Shown here piece after piece: positions 1 to 9,340 of a DNA stretch of 64,000 bases. The DNA is from an uncultured Winogradskyella sp. GTDB taxonomy: Bacteria; Bacteroidota; Bacteroidia; Flavobacteriales; Flavobacteriaceae. The DNA lies in NCBI RefSeq assembly GCF_947495255.1, contig NZ_CANLYI010000005.1:186001-250000 (forward strand), given 5' to 3'. The notes beneath the pieces are model-generated. The model was not told the DNA's origin. It saw only the letters and a list, made by a program, of their open reading frames with translations, and searched no databases. Numbering within the stretch: position 1 is the stretch's first letter; every line of letters begins with the position of its first letter. The translations under genes were made by a program, and so were the position numbers.

Positions 1-25
1 CTGGAATTAAATAAAAGATAATATT

Positions 26-694
26 ATGGCAAATTATACAAGAATAGAAGTTGCAAATGTTATGAAACAAACTGGTATGGTTCCATTGTTTTATAATGCA
101 GATTTAGAAATAGGAAAAAAAGTAATAAAAGCGACATACGATGGTGGTGCACGTTTACTTGAATTTACAGCAAGAGGTGATTTTGCTCATGAAGTTTTTG
201 GAGAGCTTAACAAATGGGTTCTTAAAGAATTACCTGGTATGATAATGGGTGTTGGTTCTGTAACTGATGCTGCATCTGCTTCTCGTTTTATGGCTTTAGG
301 TGCTAACTTTATTGTAACACCCGTTTTAAGAGAAGATATTGCAATAGTTTGTAACAGACGTAAAGTAGCATGGTCTCCAGGATGTGGTTCTTTAACAGAA
401 ATCTGTAGAGCCGAAGAGTTAGGTTGTGAAGTTGTAAAACTTTTTCCAGGTGGTATTTATGGTCCTGATTTTGTTAAGGCAATAAAAGGCCCTCAACCTT
501 GGACAAGCGTTATGCCAACAGGTGGTGTTTCACCAACGAGAGAAAATCTAGAAGGTTGGTTTAAAGCAGGTGTAACTTGCGTAGGTATGGGGTCTAAACT
601 GATAGCTAAAGGTGCTGATGGTACTTATGATTTAGCAAAAATTGAATCTGATACAAGAAATGCATTAAGTATAATAAGTGATTTAAAATCGTAA
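26..694 (+). CDS. eda: 2-dehydro-3-deoxyphosphogluconate (KDPG) aldolase
   Basis: Cytoplasmic class I aldolase that splits KDPG into pyruvate and glyceraldehyde 3-phosphate, the last step of Entner-Doudoroff and of uronate (alginate, pectin) breakdown. The 222-residue protein covers the family's single TIM barrel. Visible motifs are LLEFTAR with the catalytic Glu at 46, VVKLFPG with the Schiff-base Lys at 138, and the phosphate loop MPTGGVSP near 163-170. The ATG follows an AT-rich leader. The window starts just upstream, so a KDG kinase or dehydrogenase partner could lie outside. A LacI-like gene follows after 3 bp, which suggests co-transcription. The family call is firm; the uronate role is inferred from the neighbours. 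Confidence 0.93.
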   Translation: MANYTRIEVANVMKQTGMVPLFYNADLEIGKKVIKATYDGGARLLEFTARGDFAHEVFGELNKWVLKELPGMIMGVGSVTDAASASRFMALGANFIVTPVLREDIAIVCNRRKVAWSPGCGSLTEICRAEELGCEVVKLFPGGIYGPDFVKAIKGPQPWTSVMPTGGVSPTRENLEGWFKAGVTCVGMGSKLIAKGADGTYDLAKIESDTRNALSIISDLKS

Positions 695-697
695 TAA

Positions 698-1213
698 TTG
701 AAATCGACAGCTGTAACTATAAAAGAAATTTCATCTTTATCCGGATATTCAATATCTACGGTATCTAAGGCTTTAAATAATAAGCTTGAGATAAGTAAGG
801 CTACGCGAGAAACAATTAAAACTATAGCAAAGCAGCATAATTATGTTCCTAATAATTATGCTGTTTCACTTAGAATGCAAAAAACGGGTTCTATTGCTGT
901 TATTTTACCAGAAGTTACACAAGCTCGTTATGGGCACTCACTTTGCCATTTGCAAAAGTCTGCTGAAATCTTAGGTTATAGAATTCTATTTTATCAGTCA
1001 TTTAACTGTAATACAAAAGAGTTAAATTATATTAAGAGTCTCAGTGATGGCTCTATTGATGGGATTATTGTTATTTCATCTAATAACAAATCAAAATCAC
1101 AATTCGAGAATAATTCATTTCCTATAGAGTTTCTTTATTTAACGGCAGATTCCTCACTCGATGAAATAAAGCAACAATCCTATAAAAGTTTAACTAACGT
1201 TTTAAAAGGGTAA
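698..1213 (+). CDS. LacI-family regulator, short or truncated
   Basis: Starts at TTG, 3 bp after the aldolase stop. Residues about 5-55 are a LacI-type helix-turn-helix and hinge (TIKEISSLSGYSISTVSKALN), followed by the first part of a periplasmic-binding-protein-like effector domain up to DGIIVISS. LacI repressors are usually about 330-345 residues; this one has 171, so most of the effector and dimerisation domain is absent. The C-terminus lies only 5 bp from the end of a decayed, convergent lyase gene, which fits loss of the 3' half by rearrangement. The last 25 residues read like a natural helix end, so a dedicated short form is also possible. Likely a pseudogene or a DNA-binding remnant of a sugar regulator. 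Confidence 0.7.
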   Translation: MKSTAVTIKEISSLSGYSISTVSKALNNKLEISKATRETIKTIAKQHNYVPNNYAVSLRMQKTGSIAVILPEVTQARYGHSLCHLQKSAEILGYRILFYQSFNCNTKELNYIKSLSDGSIDGIIVISSNNKSKSQFENNSFPIEFLYLTADSSLDEIKQQSYKSLTNVLKG

Positions 1214-1218
1214 AGTCT

Positions 1219-2301
1219 CTATTCTATTATAAATTTAAAAACCTTACTTTTTTGTTTCACATTTATTATGGAAATAAAATACAAGCTCGGTTCTAGATTA
1301 GAAACATCTATTTTATTCTAAGAAGGTTGATTTATTAATTTAATTATTATACCTGTACTATTATATATTTTAATACTTTCAAGATTGTTTAATTCTAAAT
1401 TTTTGAAGGAAATAATATCTTTTACAGGATTTTGAATTAAGCTAATTTCTTCCGTTTGTTCTTCAAAATCAAAATTAGATAACAAATCTATTTCTTCAAT
1501 ACTAAAATCGTTAAATAGAATATTTTCATCTCTTAGATTACTTACGTTATTTAGACTTCGGTATATTCCCTATTTTGGTCTAGCTATAGTTGCTCCATCT
1601 TGCCAAGTATCCATGTTTTCATTATTATAACTTAATATTGTTGTATTGTCAGATATGCTTTTTACCTCAATAGAATAACTGCCGTTATTACCAAAACTAA
1701 TTAACTCTGTTACTTGTAGCCATTGACCTTTAAAAAGAGATAAATCTGCTGTTTCAATAGTGCTTTGACTATCGGTTGGAGAATATCTTAACTCCATTCG
1801 GTCAGGAGTTGCTTTTCTGGCAGTAAGAGTTATTAGAGGTATTGATGCATAAGGACCACTGACTGATTTTATTTGGTACAGATGTGTGAAACTTGTTGAG
1901 GGCTGAAAATTAATGTCTAATTTAAATTTCCATTTGTACTCAACAGTTTCTCCTTCTATAGCCTTTAAATTATCTGGAGACGAATTATAAGTTTTAATTT
2001 CCGTTCGTTGTCGGTCAAAGTTTACGCAACGGTCATTATCTTGAGTTGTATGTGCTATAAAACGAAAAACATTTATATTTAATTCGGTATCAAAAAATTC
2101 ATCAATATGTCTGCCAAAATCGGTGTGAGCACAATCTTGTACTTCTACTACGTTTTGTCCAGGTGCCAAAACTGCATTGATATCTTCATAAGTATTTCCG
2201 GTACCATTTGCACTTAAAATAATTTGTGCAGGTATGACTGCTATATTAAGATAAATAACGAGCAAAACAATTAATTTACTTTTTATACTAAAGTTTTTAA
2301 T
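1219..2301 (-). pseudogene. Secreted polysaccharide-lyase-like protein with T9SS tail, two in-frame stops
   Basis: One reading frame runs from 2301 to 1219 but is broken by TAG at 1570-1572 and TAG at 1318-1320. Before the first stop there is a signal peptide (KLIVLLVIYLNIAVIPAQ) and a jelly-roll, lyase-like domain with FTHLYQIK, PLITLTAR and an ending TIARPK-stop-GIYRSL. A Trp at the stop (TGG to TAG) would restore RPKWGIYRSL. After it the frame encodes a sorting domain (QNPVKDIISF), then the second TAG, then its final strand (IDVSNLEPSLYFISI). The codon where ATG is expected is ATT (2299-2301), directly after a stop and a CTC codon. A TTG at 2265 would cut away half the signal peptide. Exact lyase family not assigned; substrate probably a uronate polymer, judged from the aldolase nearby. 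Confidence 0.8.
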
Positions 2302-2480
2302 GAGTTAACTATTAGAAAATAATTTAGCCTACAACAATTTGGATTATACAGAACTCAATTATTTTTAGTTAAATTATTGCTTTCTCTATAATAATCAGCT
2401 TTATTTTTAGTATTTATTGTTAAAAAATGATATTTTTTTGCTAATTCTATTCTAATAGGGTAATTGTGTGTTTTTTTTCC

Positions 2481-2488
2481 TATATTTG
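2481..2488 (+). promoter_or_regulatory. Bacteroidota -7 promoter element
   Basis: TATATTTG matches TAnnTTTG exactly. No convincing TTG -33 element lies at the usual distance. It drives the T9SS-sorted gene at 2597, giving a leader of roughly 100 nt. The 295-bp gap upstream of that gene holds otherwise only AT-rich sequence. Confidence 0.55.
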
Positions 2489-2510
2489 GTTGACCAGTTT
2501 GGTAAACCAA
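2486..2510 (+). promoter_or_regulatory. Tandem TTGGTnnACCAA operators
   Basis: Two adjacent palindromes: TTGGTTGACCAG (2486-2497, one mismatch) and TTGGTAAACCAA (2499-2510, perfect arms), with centres 13 bp apart. The first overlaps the -7 box and both cover the expected start site, the usual place for a repressor. The shape resembles GntR-family uronate operators such as UxuR/ExuR (TTGGTnnACCAA). The binding protein is unknown; the LacI-like remnant nearby is a second candidate. Confidence 0.6.
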
Positions 2511-2596
2511 TAATTTAAGTAATATTTTTTAACTTAATTAACTGTTATTGAGTTGGGTATGTCTTTTTTAAACAATAACTAATAAAAACAATAATT

Positions 2597-3571
2597 ATGA
2601 AAACAAAACTACTTTTTACAAAACAAACAAAAACATTTTACATCTTATTGGTGTTCAGTTTGTGTTTTAATTACGGTTGGAGTCAAAATCTTATGTTAAA
2701 CCCTACGTGCGATGATCACACAAGTAGTACAGGTGATAATGCAGATGCTTATGATATGACTCCTAATAATACAATATTGGATGAAAGTGATCCAGCTGTT
2801 GAAATAGATAGCCCTTATCAGCTTATTTGGGATAATGATGCTTTAGAAGATGCTTTAGAAATTAAATACCTTGGAATGGCAGGTTCTCTAGATGAACAAC
2901 CAGGATCAACAAGTAGTGGAAATAACGGAACAAGAGGTGTTAAGTTATATGACGATGGAAATCCCGCTATAACTGGAAGTTCTCGCCGTTTATATCAGAA
3001 GGTAGAGGGACTTACAATTGGTGCTAATTATATTTTTTCAGTTGACTCACGTTCTGAAGCAGCAGGTACTGATTCAGAAGTATATATTTTAAATACTGAA
3101 ATAATGAATGAAGATGGTATTGATGCCAATGGTGCTGCTGATGCAAGTGTTGATGGTTATATGGATATCATAGCTGCTGATGAATGGGCAACGTTTACGA
3201 CAGTTTCTTTTACTGCAACAAATACTTTTGCTGTGGTTTATGTTAGATCTCTAGGATCTATTAATGGTGAAACTGAAGTATTTTATGACAATTTTTCGTT
3301 AGTTGCAGATCCAACTGCTTCTGTAAGTGATGTTTTCGCTTCTAAAATTAGGGTATACCCTAATCCAGCTACAGACAATATTACAATCAAGTCTGTAGAT
3401 CAATCACAAATTGATTCTGTAGAGTTATATAATATTCTTGGTTCAAAAGTATTATCTACTACAAGTTTAGTTAATGATTCATTAAATGTATCTGAAATGG
3501 CTTCTGGTGTTTACTTATTAAAAGTTAATGTTGGTACTCAATCGGCAACAAAGAGAATTGTTATTGAATAA
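2597..3571 (+). CDS. T9SS type A sorted extracellular protein, carbohydrate-binding-like
   Basis: 324 residues. N-terminal signal peptide ending near NYGWSQ; a central beta-rich domain (about 30-235) that begins LMLNPTCDDH and ends VFYDNFSLV, the pattern of carbohydrate-binding modules of the CBM4/9 or MAM-like type; and a C-terminal type IX sorting domain (VYPNPATDNITI, then SGVYLLKVNV, ending KRIVIE). It should cross the outer membrane by T9SS and be released or anchored at the surface. No catalytic domain is seen. It lies behind a tandem operator and beside a decayed lyase, so it is probably the surviving member of a polysaccharide locus. Ligand unknown. Confidence 0.8.
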   Translation: MKTKLLFTKQTKTFYILLVFSLCFNYGWSQNLMLNPTCDDHTSSTGDNADAYDMTPNNTILDESDPAVEIDSPYQLIWDNDALEDALEIKYLGMAGSLDEQPGSTSSGNNGTRGVKLYDDGNPAITGSSRRLYQKVEGLTIGANYIFSVDSRSEAAGTDSEVYILNTEIMNEDGIDANGAADASVDGYMDIIAADEWATFTTVSFTATNTFAVVYVRSLGSINGETEVFYDNFSLVADPTASVSDVFASKIRVYPNPATDNITIKSVDQSQIDSVELYNILGSKVLSTTSLVNDSLNVSEMASGVYLLKVNVGTQSATKRIVIE

Positions 3572-3591
3572 ATAACAATTTAAAATATTAC

Positions 3592-3627
3592 AAAAAGGGT
3601 AGCTTAATATTTGAGTTACCCTTTTTT
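3592..3627 (+). terminator. Intrinsic terminator
   Basis: AAAAAGGGTA (3592-3601) pairs with TACCCTTTTT (3617-3626) and a T-run follows. It closes the T9SS-sorted gene. Confidence 0.8.
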
Positions 3628-3709
3628 ATTTAAATTGCTAACTGAAAAGCAAACATTATTAAGAAACTATTAATTAAAAACAAATAATCTGAAAAAGGCT
3701 ATACAATAC

Positions 3710-4525
3710 ATGATAATTAGTGCACTTGCATTTACATTTTTAAATGTTTTTGTGAAGTCATTAAATAATTTTAGCGTCTATCAAATTGTATTCTTTAGAG
3801 CTTTAGGCTCCTTGTTTTTTACCATTCCATTTTTATTGAAAAACAAGATTTCCTTATTAGGAAATAAACGTGGATTAATGATAATGCGAAGTGTTGTTGG
3901 TCTTATTTCTATGACTTTGTTTTTTATGTCTATAAAATATATTGCTATGGGAACAGCAGTTTCTTTACGATATATAGCGCCAATATTTGCAACGTTTTTT
4001 GCGTTGTTTATTCTAAAGGAAAAGATAAAACCCATTCAATGGTTTTTCTTTGCAATCGCCTTTGCTGGTGTTTTAATTCTGAAAGGTTTTGATGATAGTG
4101 AAGTTGAAATTGTAGGTGTTCTATTAGCGTTAACTTCAGCTTTATTTGCAGGTTTCGTTTATATCTTTATTCGGAAAATTGGTGATGCTGATCATCCTGT
4201 TGTTATCGTAAATTACTTCATGATTATTTCAGCAGTAATTGGTGGGTTGTTATCCATTAATAATTGGGTAACTCCAGTAGGACAAGAATGGTTGATACTT
4301 ATGAGCCTAGGTGTTTTTGGCTATTTTGCTCAATTGTATATGACCAAAGCCATGCAGGTAGGAGAAACAAATCAAGTTGCACCTTTAAAATATCTAGAAG
4401 TTATTTTTACAATAATTATTGGCTTAGTTTGGTATAAAGAAGTGTACACTATCTGGAGTATTGTAGGTGTATTATTAATTGTTTCTGGTTTAACTTTAAA
4501 CGTTATAACTAAGAAAAAAGCCTAA
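3710..4525 (+). CDS. EamA/DMT-family transporter
   Basis: Polytopic inner-membrane protein of 271 residues with ten hydrophobic segments arranged as two EamA repeats (first ending LFILKEKIKPIQW, second ending LVWYKEVYTIW), the usual layout of drug/metabolite exporters such as RhaT- or YdcZ-like carriers. Substrate cannot be read from the sequence. The frame is open upstream to a CTG at 3689 that would add seven residues (KKAIQYM); many homologues start with such a short hydrophilic stretch, so the true start may be earlier. It converges on metF with 3 bp between stops and no visible terminator. Confidence 0.85.
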   Translation: MIISALAFTFLNVFVKSLNNFSVYQIVFFRALGSLFFTIPFLLKNKISLLGNKRGLMIMRSVVGLISMTLFFMSIKYIAMGTAVSLRYIAPIFATFFALFILKEKIKPIQWFFFAIAFAGVLILKGFDDSEVEIVGVLLALTSALFAGFVYIFIRKIGDADHPVVIVNYFMIISAVIGGLLSINNWVTPVGQEWLILMSLGVFGYFAQLYMTKAMQVGETNQVAPLKYLEVIFTIIIGLVWYKEVYTIWSIVGVLLIVSGLTLNVITKKKA

Positions 4526-4528
4526 TAT

Positions 4529-5482
4529 TTAAAACAATTCCGAAGCAATAGCTTTTACGTTGTCACTTTTTCCCATAGAGTAGTAGTGCAATACTGGTAC
4601 GCCTGCTTTTTGTAACTCCTTAGACTGTTCAATTGCCCATTCTACACCAACTTGCCTTACTTGTTGGTTGGTTTTGCAACCATCAACAGCATCAATTAAA
4701 TCTTCAGGTAAATCAATTTTAAATACTTGTGGTAATAGTTGTAAATGCCGTTTTACGGCAAGCGGTTTTATACCTGGTATTATAGGTACATTTATGCCTT
4801 CTGCTTTCGCGGCTTCTACAAACTCAAAATACTTATTATTATCAAAAAACATTTGAGTAACTACATAATCAGCACCTGCATCTACTTTTTGTTTGAGACG
4901 TTTTAAATCGGTCTTAAGAGATGGTGCTTCTAAATGTTTTTCTGGGTAACCAGCAACACCAATACAAAAATCAGATTTGCCATCAACTTCCATAACATCA
5001 TGTAAATATTGACCTTTATTTAGATTTTGAATTTGTCCAACTAAATCTTTTGCAAACTGATGTCCACCATTAGAAGCTTCAAAATATTGCTGATGTTTCA
5101 TGGCATCACCACGCAAAGCCATAACATTATTAATCCCTAGGTAATGACAATCTACCAACAAGTATTCTGTTTCTTCTTTTGTAAAACCACCACACAATAC
5201 ATGCGGAACGGTATCTACATCATATTTATGCTTTATAGCCGCGCAAATACCAACAGTTCCTGGTCGCATACGTGTAATTTTTCGGTCCAAAAGACCTTCT
5301 TTCTCAATATATAGATATTCTTCTCGCGAGGTGGTAACATCTATAAAAGGCGGATTGAATTCCATTAAAGGCTCAATATTATTATAGAGTTGCTGAATGC
5401 TATTTCCTTTTTTTGGTGGAATTATTTCAAAGGAAAATAGCGTTTTTCCGTTAGCGTTTTTGATGTGTTCTGTTACTTTCAT
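4529..5482 (-). CDS. metF: Methylenetetrahydrofolate reductase
   Basis: Flavoenzyme reducing 5,10-methylene-THF to 5-methyl-THF, the methyl donor used by MetH. 317 residues, close to the bacterial norm of about 300. FSFEIIPPKKG carries the catalytic Glu at 19; further family blocks are DVTTSREEY, VMALRGDA, YVVTQMFFDN and IPGIKPL. Last gene of the minus-strand methionine cluster metZ-metH-metH-metF. The 97-bp gap from metH holds a GNRA-loop hairpin and a direct repeat but no obvious terminator, so read-through from the SAM-riboswitch promoter is plausible. Confidence 0.95.
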   Translation of the reverse strand: MKVTEHIKNANGKTLFSFEIIPPKKGNSIQQLYNNIEPLMEFNPPFIDVTTSREEYLYIEKEGLLDRKITRMRPGTVGICAAIKHKYDVDTVPHVLCGGFTKEETEYLLVDCHYLGINNVMALRGDAMKHQQYFEASNGGHQFAKDLVGQIQNLNKGQYLHDVMEVDGKSDFCIGVAGYPEKHLEAPSLKTDLKRLKQKVDAGADYVVTQMFFDNNKYFEFVEAAKAEGINVPIIPGIKPLAVKRHLQLLPQVFKIDLPEDLIDAVDGCKTNQQVRQVGVEWAIEQSKELQKAGVPVLHYYSMGKSDNVKAIASELF

Positions 5483-5489
5483 ACTATTG

Positions 5490-5503
5490 CCTGCGAAAGC
5501 AGG
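5490..5503. repeat. CCTGC-GAAA-GCAGG hairpin
   Basis: Perfect 5-bp stem with a GAAA loop, 8 bp upstream of the metF start. Hairpins of this kind are scattered between flavobacterial genes. It may sit in the metF leader. Confidence 0.5.
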
Positions 5504-5533
5504 TATCTCTTTAATGTTTAATCTTATTTATTG

Positions 5534-5562
5534 ACCTGCAAGGTTTTTGAAACCTGCAAGGT
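5534..5562. repeat. Direct repeat ACCTGCAAGGT x2
   Basis: An 11-bp unit at 5534-5544 and again at 5552-5562 (period 18); each copy is itself an ACCT-AGGT inverted repeat. It lies between metH and metF and looks like a dispersed intergenic repeat. Function unknown. Confidence 0.55.
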
Positions 5563-5579
5563 CTACAATCATAATTCTA

Positions 5580-8279
5580 TTAATCTGCAATATTTGGACT
5601 CAACCATTTAGTTGCTTCTTCATTTGAAATGTTTCTTCGTTTAGAATAATCTTCAATTTGGTCTTCTTTAATCTTTCCAAGACCAAAATATTTAGCCTCA
5701 GGATTCCCCAAATAATAACCGCTTACACTTGCAGCTGGCCACATGGCTAAACTTTCTGTAAGCTTAACTCCGATATTTTCTTCGACATTTAAAAGTTTCC
5801 ATATAGTTGTCTTTTCTAAATGGTCTGGACAAGCAGGATAACCAGGTGCTGGTCGTATTCCTTTGTAGTTTTCCTTAATTAAATCGTCGTTAGATAAGTT
5901 TTCGTCATTAGTATAATTCCAATGTTTAGTTCTTACTTCCTTATGTAAATATTCTGCAAAGGCTTCAGCTAATCTATCAGCTAATGCTTTAATCATAATC
6001 GAATTATAATCATCGTGTTCTGCCTCAAATTTTGCTGCTAATTCTGCTGTTCCAAATCCGGTAGATACACAGAAGCATCCCATGTAATCTTGTTTTCCTG
6101 AGGCTTTCGGTGCAATAAAGTCTGATAAGGCGATGTTTGGTTTGCCTTCAGATTTTTTAGATTGCTGACGAAGAGTTAAGAATTTATAAATTTCTTCTTT
6201 GTTCTCGACTGCGCTCGAACTGGCAGAAGAAATCTCAATATCATCATCATTAACCGTATTGGCTTCAAACAATCCAAAAATGGCTTTCGCTTTTAATAAC
6301 TTTTCGTCAAAAATACGTTTTAGTAAAACTTGTGCATCAGCAAACAATTCTGTGGCTTGTTCGCCAACAACAGTGTCTGTTAATATATCTGGATATTTGC
6401 CATGTAAATCCCAACTTCTAAAAAAAGGTGACCAATCAATAAATTCTTCAAGTTTAGTGATGTCGAAATCATCTATAATTTGAATACCTAATTGTTTTGG
6501 TTTTACAATTTCAGACGTATTCCAATCGATTTTGAACTTGTTTTTCCTGGCATCAGAAATCGTCAAATATTCCTTTTTTCTAGTACGTTTTAAGAATTGT
6601 TCACGGAAGGCATCATACTCTTCACGAATCTGATTTTTATATATTTTGCTGTCTTTTTTGAGTAAATCTCCAACGACGGTTACTGCTCTAGAAGCATCAT
6701 TTATATGAACAACAGTATTGTTATAATGAGGTGCGATTTTTACGGCAGAATGTGCTCTAGATGTTGTTGCGCCACCAATAATAAGTGGGATTTCTACATT
6801 TTGTTTTTCGAGTGCTTTAGAGACGTAAACCATTTCATCTAGTGAAGGCGTAATTAAGCCACTCAACCCAATGATGTCTACTTTTTCTCTAATCGCTGTT
6901 TCAATGATTTTTTCTGGTGGCACCATCACACCAAGGTCAATAATTTCGTAATTGTTACAACCTAATACCACGCTTACAATATTCTTTCCAATATCATGAA
7001 CGTCTCCTTTAACGGTCGCCATTAATATTTTACCTGCAAATTCTTGTTTACCGTCTTTTTCAGCTTCAATATAAGGTTGCAGATAAGCAACCGCTTTTTT
7101 CATTACTCGTGCAGATTTTACTACTTGAGGTAGAAACATTTTACCGCTTCCAAATAAATCGCCAACTACATTCATACCAATCATTAAATGACCTTCTATG
7201 ACATGTATTGGTTTATCTGCTGCTAATCGTGCTTCTTCAACATCTTCCAAGATAAAGGCATCTATTCCTTTTACTAAAGCGTGCGTAATTCTATCTTGTA
7301 AAGCGTCGCTTCTCCATTCTAGGACTTTGTCTTCTTGTTCTTTTTTCTGTCCTTTTACCGATTCGGCATAATCTAAAAGGCGTTCAGTTGCATCATCACG
7401 TCTATCAAATAAAACATCTTCTACACGTTCTAATAAATCTTTGTTTATTTCATCGTAAACTTCGAGCATGGTTGGGTTAACAATACCCATATTCATCCCA
7501 TTTTTAATCGCATGATACAAAAAAGCTGAGTGCATGGCTTCACGAACGATGTTGTTTCCTCTAAACGAAAACGAGACATTACTCACACCTCCAGAAACAT
7601 TAGCATGAGGTAAATTTTCTCTAATCCATTTGGTAGCTTCAAAAAAGTCGAGCGCATTTCTGCGATGCTCATCCATACCTGTTGCAACAGGAAATATGTT
7701 TGGGTCAAAGATAATATCTTGAGCAGGAAATTTAAGTTCGTTAACCAAAATATGATATGAGCGCTTACAAATTTCTATCCGTCTATCATAATTATCGGCT
7801 TGGCCGTCTTCATCAAAAGCCATAACAACTACTGCAGCGCCATAACGTTTAATCAGTTTTGCATGATGTTTAAATTGCGTTTCACCTTCTTTTAAACTAA
7901 TAGAATTAACCACGCATTTTCCTTGAGCCACTTGCAAACCAGCTTCAATAATTTCCCATTTAGAACTGTCTATCATTAATGGAATTCTAGAAATATCTGG
8001 CTCTGAAGCTATAAGATTTAAAAAGGTAGTCATGGCATAAACACCATCTAACATGCCTTCATCCATATTAACATCAAGAATTTGTGCGCCTCCATCTACT
8101 TGGTCTCTGGCAACTTCTAAGGCTTCATCGTATTTTTCTTCTTTAATAAGACGAAGAAATTTTCGAGAACCTGTGACATTGGTTCGTTCTCCAACATTAA
8201 TGAAGTTACTTTCTGGTGTTACCACTAAAGGTTCTAATCCAGATAAGGTTAAGTATTTCTTACAATCAGATTTTGCCAT
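5580..8279 (-). CDS. metH: Methionine synthase, folate/cobalamin/activation part
   Basis: 899 residues carrying the last three modules of B12-dependent methionine synthase. A pterin-binding barrel spans about 10-290 ([22 protein letters not shown]). The cobalamin domain spans about 330-560, with the B12 base-off motif GDVHDIGKN. The SAM-binding activation domain spans about 570-890 ([12 protein letters not shown]). The homocysteine module is on a separate gene just upstream; together they match the roughly 1,230 residues of E. coli MetH. Start and upstream stop overlap as TAATG (8277-8281), so translation is probably coupled. A short dispersed-repeat sequence lies in frame at about residues 686-693. 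Confidence 0.95.
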   Translation of the reverse strand: MAKSDCKKYLTLSGLEPLVVTPESNFINVGERTNVTGSRKFLRLIKEEKYDEALEVARDQVDGGAQILDVNMDEGMLDGVYAMTTFLNLIASEPDISRIPLMIDSSKWEIIEAGLQVAQGKCVVNSISLKEGETQFKHHAKLIKRYGAAVVVMAFDEDGQADNYDRRIEICKRSYHILVNELKFPAQDIIFDPNIFPVATGMDEHRRNALDFFEATKWIRENLPHANVSGGVSNVSFSFRGNNIVREAMHSAFLYHAIKNGMNMGIVNPTMLEVYDEINKDLLERVEDVLFDRRDDATERLLDYAESVKGQKKEQEDKVLEWRSDALQDRITHALVKGIDAFILEDVEEARLAADKPIHVIEGHLMIGMNVVGDLFGSGKMFLPQVVKSARVMKKAVAYLQPYIEAEKDGKQEFAGKILMATVKGDVHDIGKNIVSVVLGCNNYEIIDLGVMVPPEKIIETAIREKVDIIGLSGLITPSLDEMVYVSKALEKQNVEIPLIIGGATTSRAHSAVKIAPHYNNTVVHINDASRAVTVVGDLLKKDSKIYKNQIREEYDAFREQFLKRTRKKEYLTISDARKNKFKIDWNTSEIVKPKQLGIQIIDDFDITKLEEFIDWSPFFRSWDLHGKYPDILTDTVVGEQATELFADAQVLLKRIFDEKLLKAKAIFGLFEANTVNDDDIEISSASSSAVENKEEIYKFLTLRQQSKKSEGKPNIALSDFIAPKASGKQDYMGCFCVSTGFGTAELAAKFEAEHDDYNSIMIKALADRLAEAFAEYLHKEVRTKHWNYTNDENLSNDDLIKENYKGIRPAPGYPACPDHLEKTTIWKLLNVEENIGVKLTESLAMWPAASVSGYYLGNPEAKYFGLGKIKEDQIEDYSKRRNISNEEATKWLSPNIAD
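6201..6224. repeat. Short dispersed repeat inside metH
   Basis: GTTCTCGACTGCGCTCGAAC then TGGC. It has the same termini (GTTCTCGA and CTCGAACTGrC) as the longer repeat at 9292-9340, but a 5-bp interior. It is read in frame as the low-complexity ASSSAVEN segment in the linker after the cobalamin domain of MetH. Confidence 0.6.
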
Positions 8280-9280
8280 TATGCTAATTCTTGAATTAAT
8301 CTTGGTTTGTAGTTCTTTGCCACGTCTGCAATAGCTTTGATGTGCTCTGGACTTGTTCCACAGCAGCCACCAATGATATTGATGAGGTCATCTTTTAGAT
8401 ACTCCTCAATATATTGTTGCATTTGTTTTGGTGTCTCATCATATTCTCCAAAAGCATTTGGTAATCCTGCGTTGGGATGTGCTGAGGTATAGAAATCAGT
8501 TTCGTTAGATAAACGCTGTAAATAAGGTTTTAACTGTTGCGCACCAAGAGCACAATTAAAGCCAACACTTAACAATGGAATATGAGATATCGAAGTTAAA
8601 AATGCTTCAACCGTTTGGCCAGATAACGTTCTGCCCGAAGCATCAGTTATCGTCCCAGAAACCATAATTGGAATATCAATATGTCGTTCTTCTTTGACTT
8701 CTTCAATAGCGAATAAAGCCGCTTTTGCATTTAAAGTATCAAAAATAGTTTCCACTAAAAGTAAATCAGCACCTCCATCAATTAACGCTTCTACTTGTTG
8801 CTTATACGCAATTCTTAACTCGTTAAAGGTAATGGCTCTATATTCTGGTCGGTTAACATCTGGTGATAAACTTGCCGTTTTGTTTGTTGGTCCAATACTG
8901 CCAGCAACAAAACGCGGTTGATCAGGATTTTCTTTTGTGAATTTGTCTGCCACTTCTCTCGCGATTTTAGCAGATTCAAAATTCAACTCGTAAACTAAAT
9001 CTTCCATATCATAATCTGCCATGGCAATTGTAGTCCCAGAAAAGGTGTTGGTTTCCACGATGTCAGCTCCAGCTTCAAAATATTTAGCATGAATTTCTGC
9101 AATAGCTTTCGGTTGGGTTAAGGATAGTAAATCGTTATTCCCTTTTAAAGGGGATGGGTAATCCTTAAAACGTTCACCTCTAAAATCTTCTTCCGAGAAA
9201 TTATATTGCTGAAGCATGGTTCCCATGGCCCCATCGAGAACTAATATGCGTTTTTGTAATTCGTCTTTTATATTGCTCAT
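8279..9280 (-). CDS. metH: Methionine synthase, homocysteine-methyltransferase part
   Basis: 333-residue homocysteine S-methyltransferase module. Starts with [13 protein letters not shown]. The zinc thiolates are Cys243 (GFNCALG) and Cys306/Cys307 ([10 protein letters not shown]), the three ligands that bind and activate homocysteine. In most phyla this is the N-terminus of one large MetH; here it ends after the barrel and the folate/B12 part follows with a 1-nt overlap. Homologues are split the same way in other Bacteroidota. The two polypeptides presumably assemble into one enzyme. Confidence 0.93.
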   Translation of the reverse strand: MSNIKDELQKRILVLDGAMGTMLQQYNFSEEDFRGERFKDYPSPLKGNNDLLSLTQPKAIAEIHAKYFEAGADIVETNTFSGTTIAMADYDMEDLVYELNFESAKIAREVADKFTKENPDQPRFVAGSIGPTNKTASLSPDVNRPEYRAITFNELRIAYKQQVEALIDGGADLLLVETIFDTLNAKAALFAIEEVKEERHIDIPIMVSGTITDASGRTLSGQTVEAFLTSISHIPLLSVGFNCALGAQQLKPYLQRLSNETDFYTSAHPNAGLPNAFGEYDETPKQMQQYIEEYLKDDLINIIGGCCGTSPEHIKAIADVAKNYKPRLIQELA

Positions 9281-9291
9281 AGTATATGTTT

Positions 9292-9340
9292 GTTCTCGAT
9301 ATAATTTTATTCCGATGTCATAAAATCACTCGAACTGACG
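9292..9340. repeat. Dispersed hairpin repeat between metZ and metH
   Basis: Begins GTTCTCGATATAATTTTATT and ends CACTCGAACTGACG, directly abutting the metZ stop. Its halves pair (minus strand GTTCGAGTGATTTTAT with ATAAAATTATATCGAGAAC). It fills nearly the whole 60-bp gap inside the operon, so it is transcribed as a hairpin between two genes. Confidence 0.6.

Noticed and set aside
5534..5562. Short CRISPR-like array
   Set aside because: Only two 11-bp units with a 7-bp spacer and no cas genes; it is a dispersed repeat.
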